DNA of 42,490 nucleotides from Candidatus Poseidoniaceae archaeon. Its GTDB lineage: Archaea > Thermoplasmatota > Poseidoniia > Poseidoniales > Poseidoniaceae. Positions 9,568-18,389 of this stretch are shown here, one piece after another. Positions within the stretch are counted from its first letter, which is position 1; each line of letters starts with the position of its first letter. The notes beneath the pieces were generated by a model, which had not been told where the DNA came from, ran no database searches, and saw only the letters and a list, made by a program, of their open reading frames with translations. Position numbers and translations under genes: made by a program. The stretch spans positions 1-42,490 of the forward strand of contig CASIAP010000014.1 in the NCBI GenBank assembly GCA_949372645.1, given 5' to 3'.

Positions 9568-11019
9568 TCATTCTGCACCGTGAATCGAGCCGTCCTCTGC
9601 AATTTTATACAGACGGATGGTACTGGTCGCACCCGAAATTGCCTTTGGACTGCCTGAGATTGCAACAATTCGGTCACCAATATCAATGGTTCCTGCCTCG
9701 AGAAGTGAAAGAAGTGATGCTTGCATGGTCTGAGAACCACGCTCATACTCTTCAACCATCAAACCCTCAACACCTGGGATCAATTGTAACCGACGCATAG
9801 CTCGAATTCGGTTACTCACCGCTGTAACCGGAATGCCTGGGCAATAGCCTGCAACCAAACGAGCTGCGTTCCCATGTTGCGTGGCTACAACGATTCGTGT
9901 GGCTTTGGAAATTTTAGCAAGTTCGACACCAGCGTGTGCCACTGAACGTGTTGAAACAAATCTCGCCAAGCCGCTTGGGCGTTGTTCGGATGAGTTCAGG
10001 CCTTTTTCACTCGCTACAGCGATTTTAGCCATTGTTTCAACCGCAGCTAGAGGGAATTGGCCTAATGCCGTTTCTCCTGAAAGCATCACGGCTGTAGCTC
10101 CATGGCGAATAGCGCCTGATACATCACTGACTTCTGCTCGTGTTGGGCGTGGTTGTAATGTCATAGACTCAAGCATTTGAGTCGCAACAATGACGATCTT
10201 TCCTCGTGTAAGTGCTCCATCGATGATTCGTTGTTGTGCTTCAGGGACATCTTCCAGAGGAATCTCGACCCCCAAATCTCCTCGAGCAACCATGACCGCA
10301 TCTGCTGAATCGAGGATTTCTTCAAGGTGTTCAAGTGCTACGGGGTGCTCTATTTTTGCAATCAAAGGAACGTGTAGGCCAGCTTCACGTATTGCTTTGT
10401 GAGCAGGTTCGAGGTCTTTGGCAGTTCGCACATAACTGACAGCAATGTAATCGGCTCCTGCTTTGAGTGCATGGGCTAAGGCTGCTTCGTCGTTTGGACC
10501 AATCGCCGGGAGGTCCACCATTGTCCCTGGAACATTGACGCCTTTTCGCTCACTTACCATCCCTCCATCTTCGACAAGACAATCGACGATGCCATTGGGT
10601 TTTCCCGGTGAATGAATTACCTTCAATCGAATCAACCCATCGGCAATAAGTACGGGGTCACCATCGTTTAATTCTGCAGATAATCCTTCGTATTCCACTG
10701 GAATATTATCTGAATCGACGTTCTCCATTGATTTCTGCCCGCAATGAAGTTGAACCGAAGCACCTCGTTCGAGGAGCACAATGCCTGAAAAACGACCCAG
10801 CCGAAGCTTTGGACCCGGTAAATCAGCCAGAATGCATGTTGGCCTGCCCAATTTCTCTTCCATTGAACGTATGCGTTGGTACAAAGACGTCTTGTCGTCC
10901 GGAACGCCATGAGAGTAATTGAGGCGACATACATTGACTCCTGCTTGAAGCAGAGAGAGTAATGTTTCCTCATCATCACAAGCAGGCCCGATGGTTGCTA
11001 CAATTCGTGTTCTGCGCAT
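9568..11019 (-). CDS. pyk: Pyruvate kinase
   Basis: A 483-residue enzyme converting phosphoenolpyruvate and ADP to pyruvate and ATP, the last step of glycolysis. Visible motifs are the N-terminal RIVATIGPAC, NVCRLNYSHG (substrate and cation region), LADLPGPKLRLG, the catalytic lysine motif LIAKIEHP, MVARGDLGVEIP, and IVATQMLESM with PTRAEVSDVSGAI. A C-terminal domain follows, including GDRIVAISG. Length and motif order are normal. The ATG follows GAGG, with a TATA element further upstream. Enolase, the preceding glycolytic enzyme, is also in this window (23028-24305) but is unlinked. Confidence 0.96.
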   Translation of the reverse strand: MRRTRIVATIGPACDDEETLLSLLQAGVNVCRLNYSHGVPDDKTSLYQRIRSMEEKLGRPTCILADLPGPKLRLGRFSGIVLLERGASVQLHCGQKSMENVDSDNIPVEYEGLSAELNDGDPVLIADGLIRLKVIHSPGKPNGIVDCLVEDGGMVSERKGVNVPGTMVDLPAIGPNDEAALAHALKAGADYIAVSYVRTAKDLEPAHKAIREAGLHVPLIAKIEHPVALEHLEEILDSADAVMVARGDLGVEIPLEDVPEAQQRIIDGALTRGKIVIVATQMLESMTLQPRPTRAEVSDVSGAIRHGATAVMLSGETALGQFPLAAVETMAKIAVASEKGLNSSEQRPSGLARFVSTRSVAHAGVELAKISKATRIVVATQHGNAARLVAGYCPGIPVTAVSNRIRAMRRLQLIPGVEGLMVEEYERGSQTMQASLLSLLEAGTIDIGDRIVAISGSPKAISGATSTIRLYKIAEDGSIHGAE

Positions 11020-11061
11020 GGTAAGTCCTCAGTTGCATAGAGTTAAACATCTATCTCCACA

Positions 11062-11069
11062 GATATACT
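11062..11069 (-). promoter_or_regulatory. TATA-like promoter element of pyk
   Basis: The minus strand reads AGTATATC about 43 bases before the pyruvate kinase ATG. With archaeal spacing, transcription would begin near 11035, leaving a short leader that includes GAGG (11027-11030) seven bases before the start codon. Confidence 0.5.
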
Positions 11070-11072
11070 GCT

Positions 11073-12287
11073 TTAACGGTAATGAAGCCGAATCACAAAC
11101 GATTCAACTTGCAAGTCATTGACTTTATCATTTCGGATTTGGAAAATCCATTCTCCATCACCATAGGTAGATTCGGTATCGGTGAACATATAGGAACTGA
11201 GTGTGAGATGGACGCAGTCGTTGTTGTCTTCATCACAATCCCCATCCGTACGCTGGTCTAAGCCCCTTTCAGAGGTGTTACTCGCTTCTTCATCCTCTTC
11301 ATTGATGGCATAAATGTCGAGTTGGGCTCGGCAGTTTGTAGCACCTGGAATAGTATTACAATCTTCGTCTATTTGGGGGTAAGTGAGTTCACCAACGGCT
11401 TTACGAATAGTGTTGCCTTTATCTTTATCATAGACGATGTTCACATCGAAATCAAGCGTTTGAGCATTTCCAGAGGTGTTGCCGCCCATTTCGAAATCTG
11501 ACCATTTTCCAGCATAGCTGACATAGACTTTGATGGAATCAGAATCAGTCAAACCTGCACTGTTAACGATATTGAGGTTTATTTCGTATTCTCCAGGGGC
11601 TACATTGGACCAGTCAATCGTCTCACCCGAGAAGTCAACATCATTTTCAGAATCACCGTCGTTATCTTTGTCGGTATCTGGATCAAGGTCCCAGTTCCAT
11701 TCTGTAATGTATTGACTGGAATCTCCCGCTTCGGAAGTTGTTGCATCTAAGGTGACCGTTGTGGTTTCAGAGATGTCGCGGTCTGTCATTGATTTATCCA
11801 TTTCGCAAATCCACAAAACAATATGAGTATTTTCATCAAGGTCGTCATCAGAACAATCTTCTTCGTCTGCATATTGAGTGATTTGTGCATTTGGTGGCAG
11901 GGCTGTTGCATCAGCAATCGTGATTTCCTTGGTCTGTGAAGAGGACTTTGAACCATCAGAAACCGTCAATTCAATGGTTTTTACACCTGTTGAATCAAAT
12001 TGCCACTCAGCAGAACGACCCGTTTCATCGATGGAACCATCGGCGTCAAAGTCCCAGCGGTAGGTCAAACCATTGCTGGGGGTCGAACTTGAGGCATCAA
12101 AGACAACGGTGTCTCCTGTTCGAATGTTTGAGGATGGGGAATAGCTGAAAACAGCAAGCATCTCGCCATCAGAATCGCTATCGCCGTTTATGGCAGTACA
12201 ACCAGCAAGACTGGAAATTACCATGAGAAGAGCGAGGAGAACGGGCATAGAAGCCGACTTCATAGGCACTGTTGGAGGCGCCTTCAT
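11073..12287 (-). CDS. PKD-domain lipoprotein
   Basis: A 404-residue exported protein. The signal peptide ends in the lipobox SSLAGC (Cys30 from this start), so the mature protein is probably lipid-anchored outside the membrane. A second ATG at 12263 would give a more usual n-region (MKSASMPV) and is a good alternative start. Residues ~42-127 form a PKD domain (GDTVVFDASSS, YRWDFDADG). A second PKD-like unit with an acidic Asp/Asn-rich loop (DTDKDNDGDSEND) spans ~135-255. The last ~140 residues are an acidic, Cys-containing beta region that I do not recognise. It is close to and in the same direction as polB, but its function suggests independent expression; a weak TAATAC lies about 27 bases upstream. 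Substrate binding is an inference. Confidence 0.85.
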   Translation of the reverse strand: MKAPPTVPMKSASMPVLLALLMVISSLAGCTAINGDSDSDGEMLAVFSYSPSSNIRTGDTVVFDASSSTPSNGLTYRWDFDADGSIDETGRSAEWQFDSTGVKTIELTVSDGSKSSSQTKEITIADATALPPNAQITQYADEEDCSDDDLDENTHIVLWICEMDKSMTDRDISETTTVTLDATTSEAGDSSQYITEWNWDLDPDTDKDNDGDSENDVDFSGETIDWSNVAPGEYEINLNIVNSAGLTDSDSIKVYVSYAGKWSDFEMGGNTSGNAQTLDFDVNIVYDKDKGNTIRKAVGELTYPQIDEDCNTIPGATNCRAQLDIYAINEEDEEASNTSERGLDQRTDGDCDEDNNDCVHLTLSSYMFTDTESTYGDGEWIFQIRNDKVNDLQVESFVIRLHYR

Positions 12288-12315
12288 GAAAAGGTCTTCC
12301 TTCTTTCGAGCCGTA

Positions 12316-15003
12316 TTAGAAGGAAAACAGCGATGTTTGTTTGTTACCAGAGACTAATTCTTTGGCTGTCCAGCCAAAGGCTTCAGTAATTCTCCCTAAT
12401 GCTGCTGCTAGACGTTCAGCGTAAAATTGGCCATCGTAGGTCAAAATACCGCCGTTTTCCTCATTCTCCAACCAAGGCACGACCCGCATAGGTCGTTGAG
12501 TTGCATCGGCAACGATGTAAGACACCTTCATGCCAGAAGTAAAGCCAAGGCCAAGGGCAATTCTGGCTTTAGCAATGCGAACTTGAGCCATACTCTCGGG
12601 GTTGGCGTAATCTTTGGTGAAATCAATACTTCCATTCGAAGAAACTCGGCCTTTGCATGATTTGGCAAGAATGAGGTCACCTGCATCAACTTCAGCATTT
12701 TTGAGTGCTTTCACCCGAGCAAGTGCAAATTTCACCAACTCATCACCTTCATCAGAAAGGGCATGGCTGAACATACGCTTCATTGTAGATGTAAGATAGT
12801 TGAACGAATCTGTTCGTTGCGTTTCGTACCCGCGGATCAGCATTTCCTCTACCGGCCAAACAACTTGTCCGACATAGCGCTTTTTTGCCCCATGGCTGAA
12901 AAAAACGGAAAGCCCTTTTTCAAATTCAAGAACAGCAGAATCACGGCTGTAACGTTCTGCAATCTCAAGGCCAAAATCAATCATGGATTGTTTGGCAATT
13001 TCCCATTTCTCAATTTTCTCAACCGCCTCTTGCTCTCCATTTTTAGCGGCAAGAATTTCTTCCTCTCGTAACGATGAAGGTGAGTTCTGGGCAACCGGGG
13101 AACGGACGAAAATCGAATCGGTATCTGAATAAACAACTCCATGGCCTTCTTCCTCCAATTGAGCGATGATGGCTTTGATGTTATGACGGGCCCAGGCGGT
13201 AATGGAAGAACCGAGGTCACGATGAGTGAATCGGTAAAAACCACTGGCAAAGACGCCATAAAAGGTATTCATGAGGATTTTAACCGCATACTGCATCGAA
13301 TCATGGAACGCTTCTCTGGCGCTATCGCCTGCTTTTTGGGCATTCTTAAGAGCGGCCTTGTGAACATCCCGCTGTTCCATCAAATTCTCAAGAAGGCGTG
13401 GAACAAGACCTTTACGAACCGATTGATGGCGGAAACGGGCACCAGTAGGTGCTGTATGTACAGGTTCACCGTCTTTTGGTTGATCAGGTTGTGCTGGGTC
13501 AATTCGAGTGGTGTAACATATGTTTTGACCGATCATAATGGAAGGATACATGCTCTTGAAGTCCAAGACTGCAATCCAAGGATGAAGTCCAGCATCGACT
13601 TCGTGAACATAGCCGCCTGTGATTTGTCCTTCTTTGGCTTCAGCAGAGCCTGTTAATGGAACGGCGACGTTTTCTGCATCGGCTAAACGTATGACTAATG
13701 AATCGACCAGTTGACTTGTACTTCCAATGGCGGCAGAATCAAACGTGACTTTGGCAACTGCTGCAACCGCTTCTTTACGACGAATTACCTGTAAAGCATT
13801 CAGAATGTCGAGGGGTAATGCTGCATCGCGAATACAATATTCCATGACTTCGTCTGGGCGATTCGCCCATTCCATGTCCATTTTCGATGCATCAACATCC
13901 ATTTTATGTTTGTCTTCATCATCAGGAAAGAGCAAGTTGCTGATGAAGGAAAGAGTTTCACGCTGAGGCTTCAAAGCCATTCGAGCTTGCCACCAAGCAT
14001 CAACAACGCTTCGACCTGCAAGATTCCAAGCACGCGATGACTGACGTTTTGGAAAGAGTCCGGAACGGTTTCTTTTCGACTCAGATTCACTCTGTTCAAC
14101 TCTCCCCCATCCAAACAATTGAGCGCGTTTCCTCCACTCTTTGGATTTCGCTTGTACCTGCATGCGGTCATTTAATCGCGGTAAATCGAAATTATCGATG
14201 TTGTAACCTGTGATAATGTCGGGATCCATACTGCGAACAACTAAGGTCAAATTTTCCATGATGCTGGCTTCATCTCCTCTAAATGAATACTCTTGGCGAG
14301 TTCCGGTACCCATATCTTCGACCCAAGCAGCAGCGCAGAGAATGGTTTCATGTTCAATGCTGGTCTCTAAATCAAACGAGAAGACACGGAAAGGGGCAGG
14401 GAATGGTTGACAATCTTCAAGTTGTGTGACATCACAAGCAACCGTCACATCAACTGCATACCGACCGGAACCACCTGCTTGGATAACTGCATGCGTTCGT
14501 TCGAGGTTTTCATCGGGTTCATTTCTCCGATCGACGACGGTACCTTGGACTGAAATATGCATCCCTAAGTCATAATCAAGAAACAATCGATTGAGAAACG
14601 GAATATCCCCGGAATATATTTGCCATGATTGTTTAGCAAGGGTTTTGCGCAAATTTGGAACCAAATAGGGTTGTCGAGCTGTAACTGACCAAACCGGTCT
14701 TTGACCAAGGTCGGTGAGCTTCATTACCGGGCCAGTGACTCGAATGACATCATCCATACTCTCTACGCTTTTTATTCGGTCGAGAATGAAATCACTGATT
14801 TCCATATCAGCTCGCCAAGCACTCAATGGAGTGATCTCAAACGATGGTTGAAGGCCGGAAACAAGGAGGCAGACAGATTCACCATTTTTACTGCGGCCAA
14901 ATATCTCTAAGACTGTTTTCTCAGAAGTGCCGCTCTCCTTATTCGCTTCAACCGAATGATAGCGGCCATTGACGACTCCAATGTCTCCTTTGTACGTCAT
15001 CAT
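12316..15003 (-). CDS. polB: DNA polymerase, family B
   Basis: An 895-residue replicative or repair polymerase with an intact proofreading exonuclease. Exo I is FSFDLET (Asp211, Glu213), Exo II is YNIDNFD (Asn268-Asp273) and Exo III is YCIRD (Tyr389, Asp393). Polymerase motif A is DFKSMYPSIM (481-490), motif B is KILMNTFYG (575-583), motif C is YSDTDS (625-630), and KKRYVG follows. Motif B has Thr where many archaeal enzymes have Ser (NSxYG). The N-terminal ~200 residues match the archaeal PolB N-terminal domain. Two adjacent ATGs (15003 and 15000) are possible; the GAGGTGA site favours the second. A stretch at ~305-325 (ESESKRNRS, PKRQSSR) is a polar insertion in the exonuclease domain. Confidence 0.96.
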   Translation of the reverse strand: MMTYKGDIGVVNGRYHSVEANKESGTSEKTVLEIFGRSKNGESVCLLVSGLQPSFEITPLSAWRADMEISDFILDRIKSVESMDDVIRVTGPVMKLTDLGQRPVWSVTARQPYLVPNLRKTLAKQSWQIYSGDIPFLNRLFLDYDLGMHISVQGTVVDRRNEPDENLERTHAVIQAGGSGRYAVDVTVACDVTQLEDCQPFPAPFRVFSFDLETSIEHETILCAAAWVEDMGTGTRQEYSFRGDEASIMENLTLVVRSMDPDIITGYNIDNFDLPRLNDRMQVQAKSKEWRKRAQLFGWGRVEQSESESKRNRSGLFPKRQSSRAWNLAGRSVVDAWWQARMALKPQRETLSFISNLLFPDDEDKHKMDVDASKMDMEWANRPDEVMEYCIRDAALPLDILNALQVIRRKEAVAAVAKVTFDSAAIGSTSQLVDSLVIRLADAENVAVPLTGSAEAKEGQITGGYVHEVDAGLHPWIAVLDFKSMYPSIMIGQNICYTTRIDPAQPDQPKDGEPVHTAPTGARFRHQSVRKGLVPRLLENLMEQRDVHKAALKNAQKAGDSAREAFHDSMQYAVKILMNTFYGVFASGFYRFTHRDLGSSITAWARHNIKAIIAQLEEEGHGVVYSDTDSIFVRSPVAQNSPSSLREEEILAAKNGEQEAVEKIEKWEIAKQSMIDFGLEIAERYSRDSAVLEFEKGLSVFFSHGAKKRYVGQVVWPVEEMLIRGYETQRTDSFNYLTSTMKRMFSHALSDEGDELVKFALARVKALKNAEVDAGDLILAKSCKGRVSSNGSIDFTKDYANPESMAQVRIAKARIALGLGFTSGMKVSYIVADATQRPMRVVPWLENEENGGILTYDGQFYAERLAAALGRITEAFGWTAKELVSGNKQTSLFSF

Positions 15004-15004
15004 T

Positions 15005-15011
15005 TCACCTC
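15005..15011 (-). promoter_or_regulatory. Shine-Dalgarno site of polB
   Basis: The minus strand reads GAGGTGA, only one base before the first ATG (15003) but four bases before the second (15000). The second ATG therefore has the more usual spacing. The rest of the 166-base gap to ilvE shows no clear TATA element. Confidence 0.55.
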
Positions 15012-15169
15012 AAGAGGAAGGACTGTGACCCACTCTAAGGGTCTTGCCTTCGGATGCACAAGGCGGAAATGAGGTCTAACCGTCGAAAAACACGCCTATT
15101 ACCCATGCTTTGCGAGAGGAATGATTGAAAGCCCGAGCCCCTTGGACGAAATGCTAAGGCAAGGTGCTC

Positions 15170-16192
15170 ATGATGTCAGAAGAAATTGATTGGGACGGCC
15201 TTACATTTTCACTTACCCCAACGGATACGATGTATCTCACTGAAACAAGTTCTACAGAACCTTGGATGCCGGGCACACTACGGCCTTATGGGCCAATCGA
15301 AATGTCTCCTGCATCTGGAGTTCTGAATTATGGACAAGGGTTGTTTGAAGGAATGAAAGCGTTTCGAACTTCAAAAAATCGTGTTGTATTCTTCCGTCCA
15401 GAAGAAAATGCTCGACGTATGCAACGTGGTGCAGACCGATTGAAGATGCCGCCGGTCCCTGAATCAATTTTCATCGATGCTGTTGAACAATGCGTTCAAG
15501 CTAATTTGCGATGGGTGCCTCCAACAGGGAAAGGCGCCATGTATGTCAGGCCATTACTCATGGGATCAGGGCCTATTTTGGGTGTAGCCCCTGCCCCATC
15601 GTACACCTTTTTGGTGTATGTCACACCTGTTGGGCCCTATTTCAAAGGCGGCGTTTCTGCAATTGACTTGCTCATTTCAGAAGAATACCATCGTGCTGCA
15701 CCTGGTGGTTCTGGTGGCGTGAAAGCAATAGGAAACTATGCTCCAGGAATGATGCCAAGTCGCAAAGCAAAGGATGCAGGGTTTGCAGAAGTCATCTACC
15801 TTGATGCTGAAACGCACACCTACATTGAGGAAGTGGGAGCTGCTAACTTCTTCTGCGTCAAAGACAATGTCCTTTACACTCCTGAACTTACCGGAACTAT
15901 TCTCCCTGGAATCACTCGACAATCCATTATGGAATTAGCACGACATCACGGCTACGAAGTCATCGAAACGAAGGTTTCTGCTGAGTTTGCTATGGCTGCT
16001 GATGAAGCGTTTTGTTGCGGTACTGCCGCTGTCATCTCACCGATCGGTTCGATCACCAAAGGCGAGAAGAAGGCAACCTATGGGGATCAGAAGCCAGGGC
16101 CAATAACTGAGCAATTATACAATCACCTTGTCGGCATTCAAAATGAGACTGAAGAAGATCTCTTCGGATGGTTGCACGAAATTCCACAATGA
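15170..16192 (+). CDS. ilvE: Branched-chain amino acid aminotransferase
   Basis: A fold-type IV PLP enzyme of about 340 residues that makes Val, Leu and Ile from their 2-oxo acids and glutamate. Motifs are the N-terminal LNYGQGLFEGMKAFR, RPEENARRMQRGADRL, and YVRPLLMG. The PLP-lysine region is GGVKAIGNYAPGM, followed by YIEEVGAANFFCV, TGTILPGITRQS and CCGTAAVISPIGSI. The spacing matches the long BCAT (group II) subfamily. A GTG at 15164 is possible, but the ATG at 15170 has AAGGTG just upstream; a second ATG follows at 15173. It is convergent with the SRP19 gene, with stops one base apart. Confidence 0.94.
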   Translation: MMSEEIDWDGLTFSLTPTDTMYLTETSSTEPWMPGTLRPYGPIEMSPASGVLNYGQGLFEGMKAFRTSKNRVVFFRPEENARRMQRGADRLKMPPVPESIFIDAVEQCVQANLRWVPPTGKGAMYVRPLLMGSGPILGVAPAPSYTFLVYVTPVGPYFKGGVSAIDLLISEEYHRAAPGGSGGVKAIGNYAPGMMPSRKAKDAGFAEVIYLDAETHTYIEEVGAANFFCVKDNVLYTPELTGTILPGITRQSIMELARHHGYEVIETKVSAEFAMAADEAFCCGTAAVISPIGSITKGEKKATYGDQKPGPITEQLYNHLVGIQNETEEDLFGWLHEIPQ

Positions 16193-16193
16193 T

Positions 16194-16652
16194 TCATCGC
16201 TTCTTGAAACCGGAACGTTTCTTGAAACTTGGCTTGCTTGAAGTCGAATCTTTCGTTTGTGTTTTTCGTTGCGAACGAGCTCTTCGGTCTCCTGCTTGAG
16301 GTCCTTTGGCAATACGGTCATTCGATGCATCCTTTTGTTCACGTTGCATTTGGCGCCACTGGGCGCCAATGAGTTGGAGGAGTTCTTCTTTCGAATTAGC
16401 GCCGACCGATTGTTTGGAACCTGCACGAGAGACCCACATCCGTCCTTCTTTGAGGTGCGGGCGTGAGGGGTGAGATACGCCTTCATCACGCTTGATTTTT
16501 TTCAGACCGAGTTTGCGGGATGCCAGAAAGAGCCCTTCGATGTCTGGTTTAATGACTGAAGAATCCTTCGGAACTCTCCGGCCGCTTCTGCGAGAAGAAC
16601 GGGTATCAAAATATCCCGGCCAAACACAAATTCGGTCAGGATTGTGGTCCAT
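16194..16652 (-). CDS. srp19: Signal recognition particle 19 kDa protein
   Basis: A 152-residue protein. The N-terminal ~85 residues match SRP19: RICVWPGYFDTRSSRRSGRRVPK, a segment ending in GLFLASRKLGLK, then the SHPSRPHLKEGRMWV region that binds SRP RNA and promotes SRP54 assembly. The last ~60 residues are a highly basic extension (Lys, Arg, Gln, Ser rich, ending KKRSGFKKR). Archaeal SRP19 is usually about 90-100 residues, so this tail is extra and may contact RNA. It lies 56 bases downstream of the S8e gene on the same strand and may be cotranscribed with it. Confidence 0.9.
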   Translation of the reverse strand: MDHNPDRICVWPGYFDTRSSRRSGRRVPKDSSVIKPDIEGLFLASRKLGLKKIKRDEGVSHPSRPHLKEGRMWVSRAGSKQSVGANSKEELLQLIGAQWRQMQREQKDASNDRIAKGPQAGDRRARSQRKTQTKDSTSSKPSFKKRSGFKKR

Positions 16653-16708
16653 ATAAATTCACCATTTGCACCGAAGAGCGGGAATGACTTGAACCCTGCG
16701 GAACGACT

Positions 16709-17089
16709 TCAGTCAAGGAGAATGCCGTTGATAACGCCATCCTTGCCAGGTCGAGAAGTAATTCGGACACGACCTTGGTCGGTTTCGATAACTGCGCCTT
16801 TCACCAGAATGTTTCGTCGGACGTAGTTCGGGTCCGATTCGTTTTCGATGACATTGTGAATGGTTCCGATGGTTGTGGTTCCCTTCTTTGGATTGTTAAT
16901 TGAGACACGGTTTTCGGACATAACGCGAACGAGGGTGTTTCCACCGGTTCGGCGGTAAATCTTGCGCTTAGATTCTCCAACGAGAGCCATTTGCTTCTCA
17001 GAAGAGATTTCGGTAGAACGCTTGCTACGAGCCTGTACTTTGCGTCCGCCACTAGGTTTACGTCGAGAGATACCATGCCATTGAGCCAT
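16709..17089 (-). CDS. rps8e: 30S ribosomal protein S8e
   Basis: A 126-residue protein of the archaeal/eukaryotic S8e family, absent from bacteria. The signature N-terminus QWHGISRRKPSGGRKVQARSK is near complete, followed by GNTLVRVMSENRVSINNPK and the C-terminal YVRRNILVKGAVIET with GVINGILLD. Length is typical for archaea. A TATA-like element and an AAGGTGG site lie upstream. It probably heads a two-gene unit with SRP19, linking a ribosomal protein with protein targeting. Confidence 0.96.
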   Translation of the reverse strand: MAQWHGISRRKPSGGRKVQARSKRSTEISSEKQMALVGESKRKIYRRTGGNTLVRVMSENRVSINNPKKGTTTIGTIHNVIENESDPNYVRRNILVKGAVIETDQGRVRITSRPGKDGVINGILLD

Positions 17090-17125
17090 AATTATGCCAC
17101 CTTGCAGTCAAAGCCACCAACAGGG

Positions 17126-17133
17126 CATATAAG
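17126..17133 (-). promoter_or_regulatory. TATA-like element of the S8e-SRP19 unit
   Basis: The minus strand reads CTTATATG about 38 bases before the S8e ATG. Transcription would then start near 17103, leaving a leader with AAGGTGG placed about eight bases before the start codon. Confidence 0.55.
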
Positions 17134-17142
17134 AAAGCAACC

Positions 17143-17784
17143 CTACTCACATTGTGTTTCAATAAACGATAAGACGGTACCATCTTGCGATTCAAGTGTC
17201 GCATAAACTCGGTCATTTGGATGGAGTTGACCAACACCTGCTGGCGTTCCTGTAAACAGATAATCACCTGCTGAAACCGGAGCCCAAGTGAGGAGTTCTT
17301 CGATTTGCATCATTGGTGAAAGCGTCATTTCCGAGAGGCAAGCTGATTGAACGAGTACGTCGTTCACCCAAAGGTTCAGACAGAGACTTTGTTTTTCATC
17401 GTTTAAAGATTCAAAAGGACGCTCCCATTGAACAAATCCTCCAACATAAGCACTGCCGCGGAAACACTTTCCTTTCGTCCATGGCAATTGTTCCATTCGT
17501 AGATCACCTTGCGTTAAGCGATCGGTGAGGTCAAGCCCAACTGCGACCGCTTCAGGTTGTGCATGTTCATTCAAGCGTACAACACATTCGATTTCGTGAT
17601 GGACTTCACCAGGGTGTGAAGTGACCGAAATGGGCCCTGTTCGTTGAAGACAATTATTTGGCTTGACAAAGAAAATTGGTGTTTCCGGTTGTTGGTTACC
17701 TAATTCAGCAGCATGTTTGGCGAAGGTTCGGATGGTACACCAGAGGGCCATATCCGGACCAAGCGTTTCCCCTTCATCAAGCAC
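17143..17784 (-). CDS. Fumarylacetoacetate hydrolase (FAH) family protein
   Basis: A 213-residue protein with the FAH C-terminal fold. It shows FFVKPNNCL, the metal-binding HHEIECVV (two Glu), an AVAVGLDLTDR strand with its Asp, the KGKCFRGSAYVGGF loop, and the terminal FTGTPAGVGQL. Family members cleave or decarboxylate beta-dicarbonyl acids such as acylpyruvates or oxaloacetate using Mg2+; which one applies cannot be told here. The start is GTG. The frame remains open for 15 further codons upstream without an ATG, so the N-terminus is uncertain. It is divergent from the PUA gene, whose start lies 45 bases away, and runs towards S8e. Confidence 0.88.
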   Translation of the reverse strand: MLDEGETLGPDMALWCTIRTFAKHAAELGNQQPETPIFFVKPNNCLQRTGPISVTSHPGEVHHEIECVVRLNEHAQPEAVAVGLDLTDRLTQGDLRMEQLPWTKGKCFRGSAYVGGFVQWERPFESLNDEKQSLCLNLWVNDVLVQSACLSEMTLSPMMQIEELLTWAPVSAGDYLFTGTPAGVGQLHPNDRVYATLESQDGTVLSFIETQCE

Positions 17785-17828
17785 TGGGTTTAGCCAAGCG
17801 TCAAAAAGAGAGGTTGCCTGTGAGGTTC

Positions 17829-18338
17829 ATGACCCGTGATTGGAGTATGAAAAAACGACGGCCTGTTCGTCGAAAGAAAGTCGCTCCTCTTCTCACAACG
17901 CTTGAAGAAGCCCTCGGCATCGACCTTCAAGTCGATGGCGCGTTTCTTGAAATGGCCGAATACGGACCATGGTCAATGGTTTTAGTGAACAAAATAGCCA
18001 AAGCGATCGAAGTGACAAATGAAGAGAATAAACGCTTTGTTTTCCTCACTCTCCGTGGATTCCTTGAACATGATGATGCGGCAAAGTGGGTCGAAGTAGA
18101 TCACGGTGCCATTCCTTTTTTGATGAAGGGTGCGGATTGTATGGTCGCTGGCGTTCATGCTGCAGATGCAAGTATCGAAGTTGGCGACCTCGTGTGGATT
18201 CGTGATATGAAACATAAACGTCCACTCGCTATCGGGTGGTCAACAATGAACGCTGATGATCTCACGAATTTGTCAAAAGGAAAGGGCATCAAAACTCTCC
18301 ATTGGGTTGGTGATGAACTTTGGGATATGGAACCGTAA
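17829..18338 (+). CDS. PUA-domain RNA-binding protein
   Basis: About 169 residues. A basic N-terminus (KKRRPVRRKK) leads to an alpha/beta pre-PUA-like segment (GPWSMVLVNKIAKAIEVTNEE). A PUA domain follows: GAIPFLMKGADCMVAGV, ASIEVGDLVWIRD, and PLAIGWSTMNADDL with a final strand. PUA domains bind structured RNA. The overall pattern recalls the archaeal MCT-1/Tma20-like group linked to translation initiation and recycling, which is an inference. The frame is open upstream to 17676, but an earlier start would overlap the divergent FAH gene. ATG 17829 is chosen; 17847 is a second option. Confidence 0.82.
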   Translation: MTRDWSMKKRRPVRRKKVAPLLTTLEEALGIDLQVDGAFLEMAEYGPWSMVLVNKIAKAIEVTNEENKRFVFLTLRGFLEHDDAAKWVEVDHGAIPFLMKGADCMVAGVHAADASIEVGDLVWIRDMKHKRPLAIGWSTMNADDLTNLSKGKGIKTLHWVGDELWDMEP

Positions 18339-18362
18339 TTGAGGGCTTTTTCACCTTACACC

Positions 18363-18369
18363 TAAATAC
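18363..18369 (+). promoter_or_regulatory. TATA-like element of the small PGF-CTERM-like protein gene
   Basis: TAAATAC lies 27 bases before the ATG at 18390. That is the spacing expected for a leaderless archaeal transcript. Confidence 0.5.
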
Positions 18370-18389
18370 GACATCGATGTGGTAAGTCT

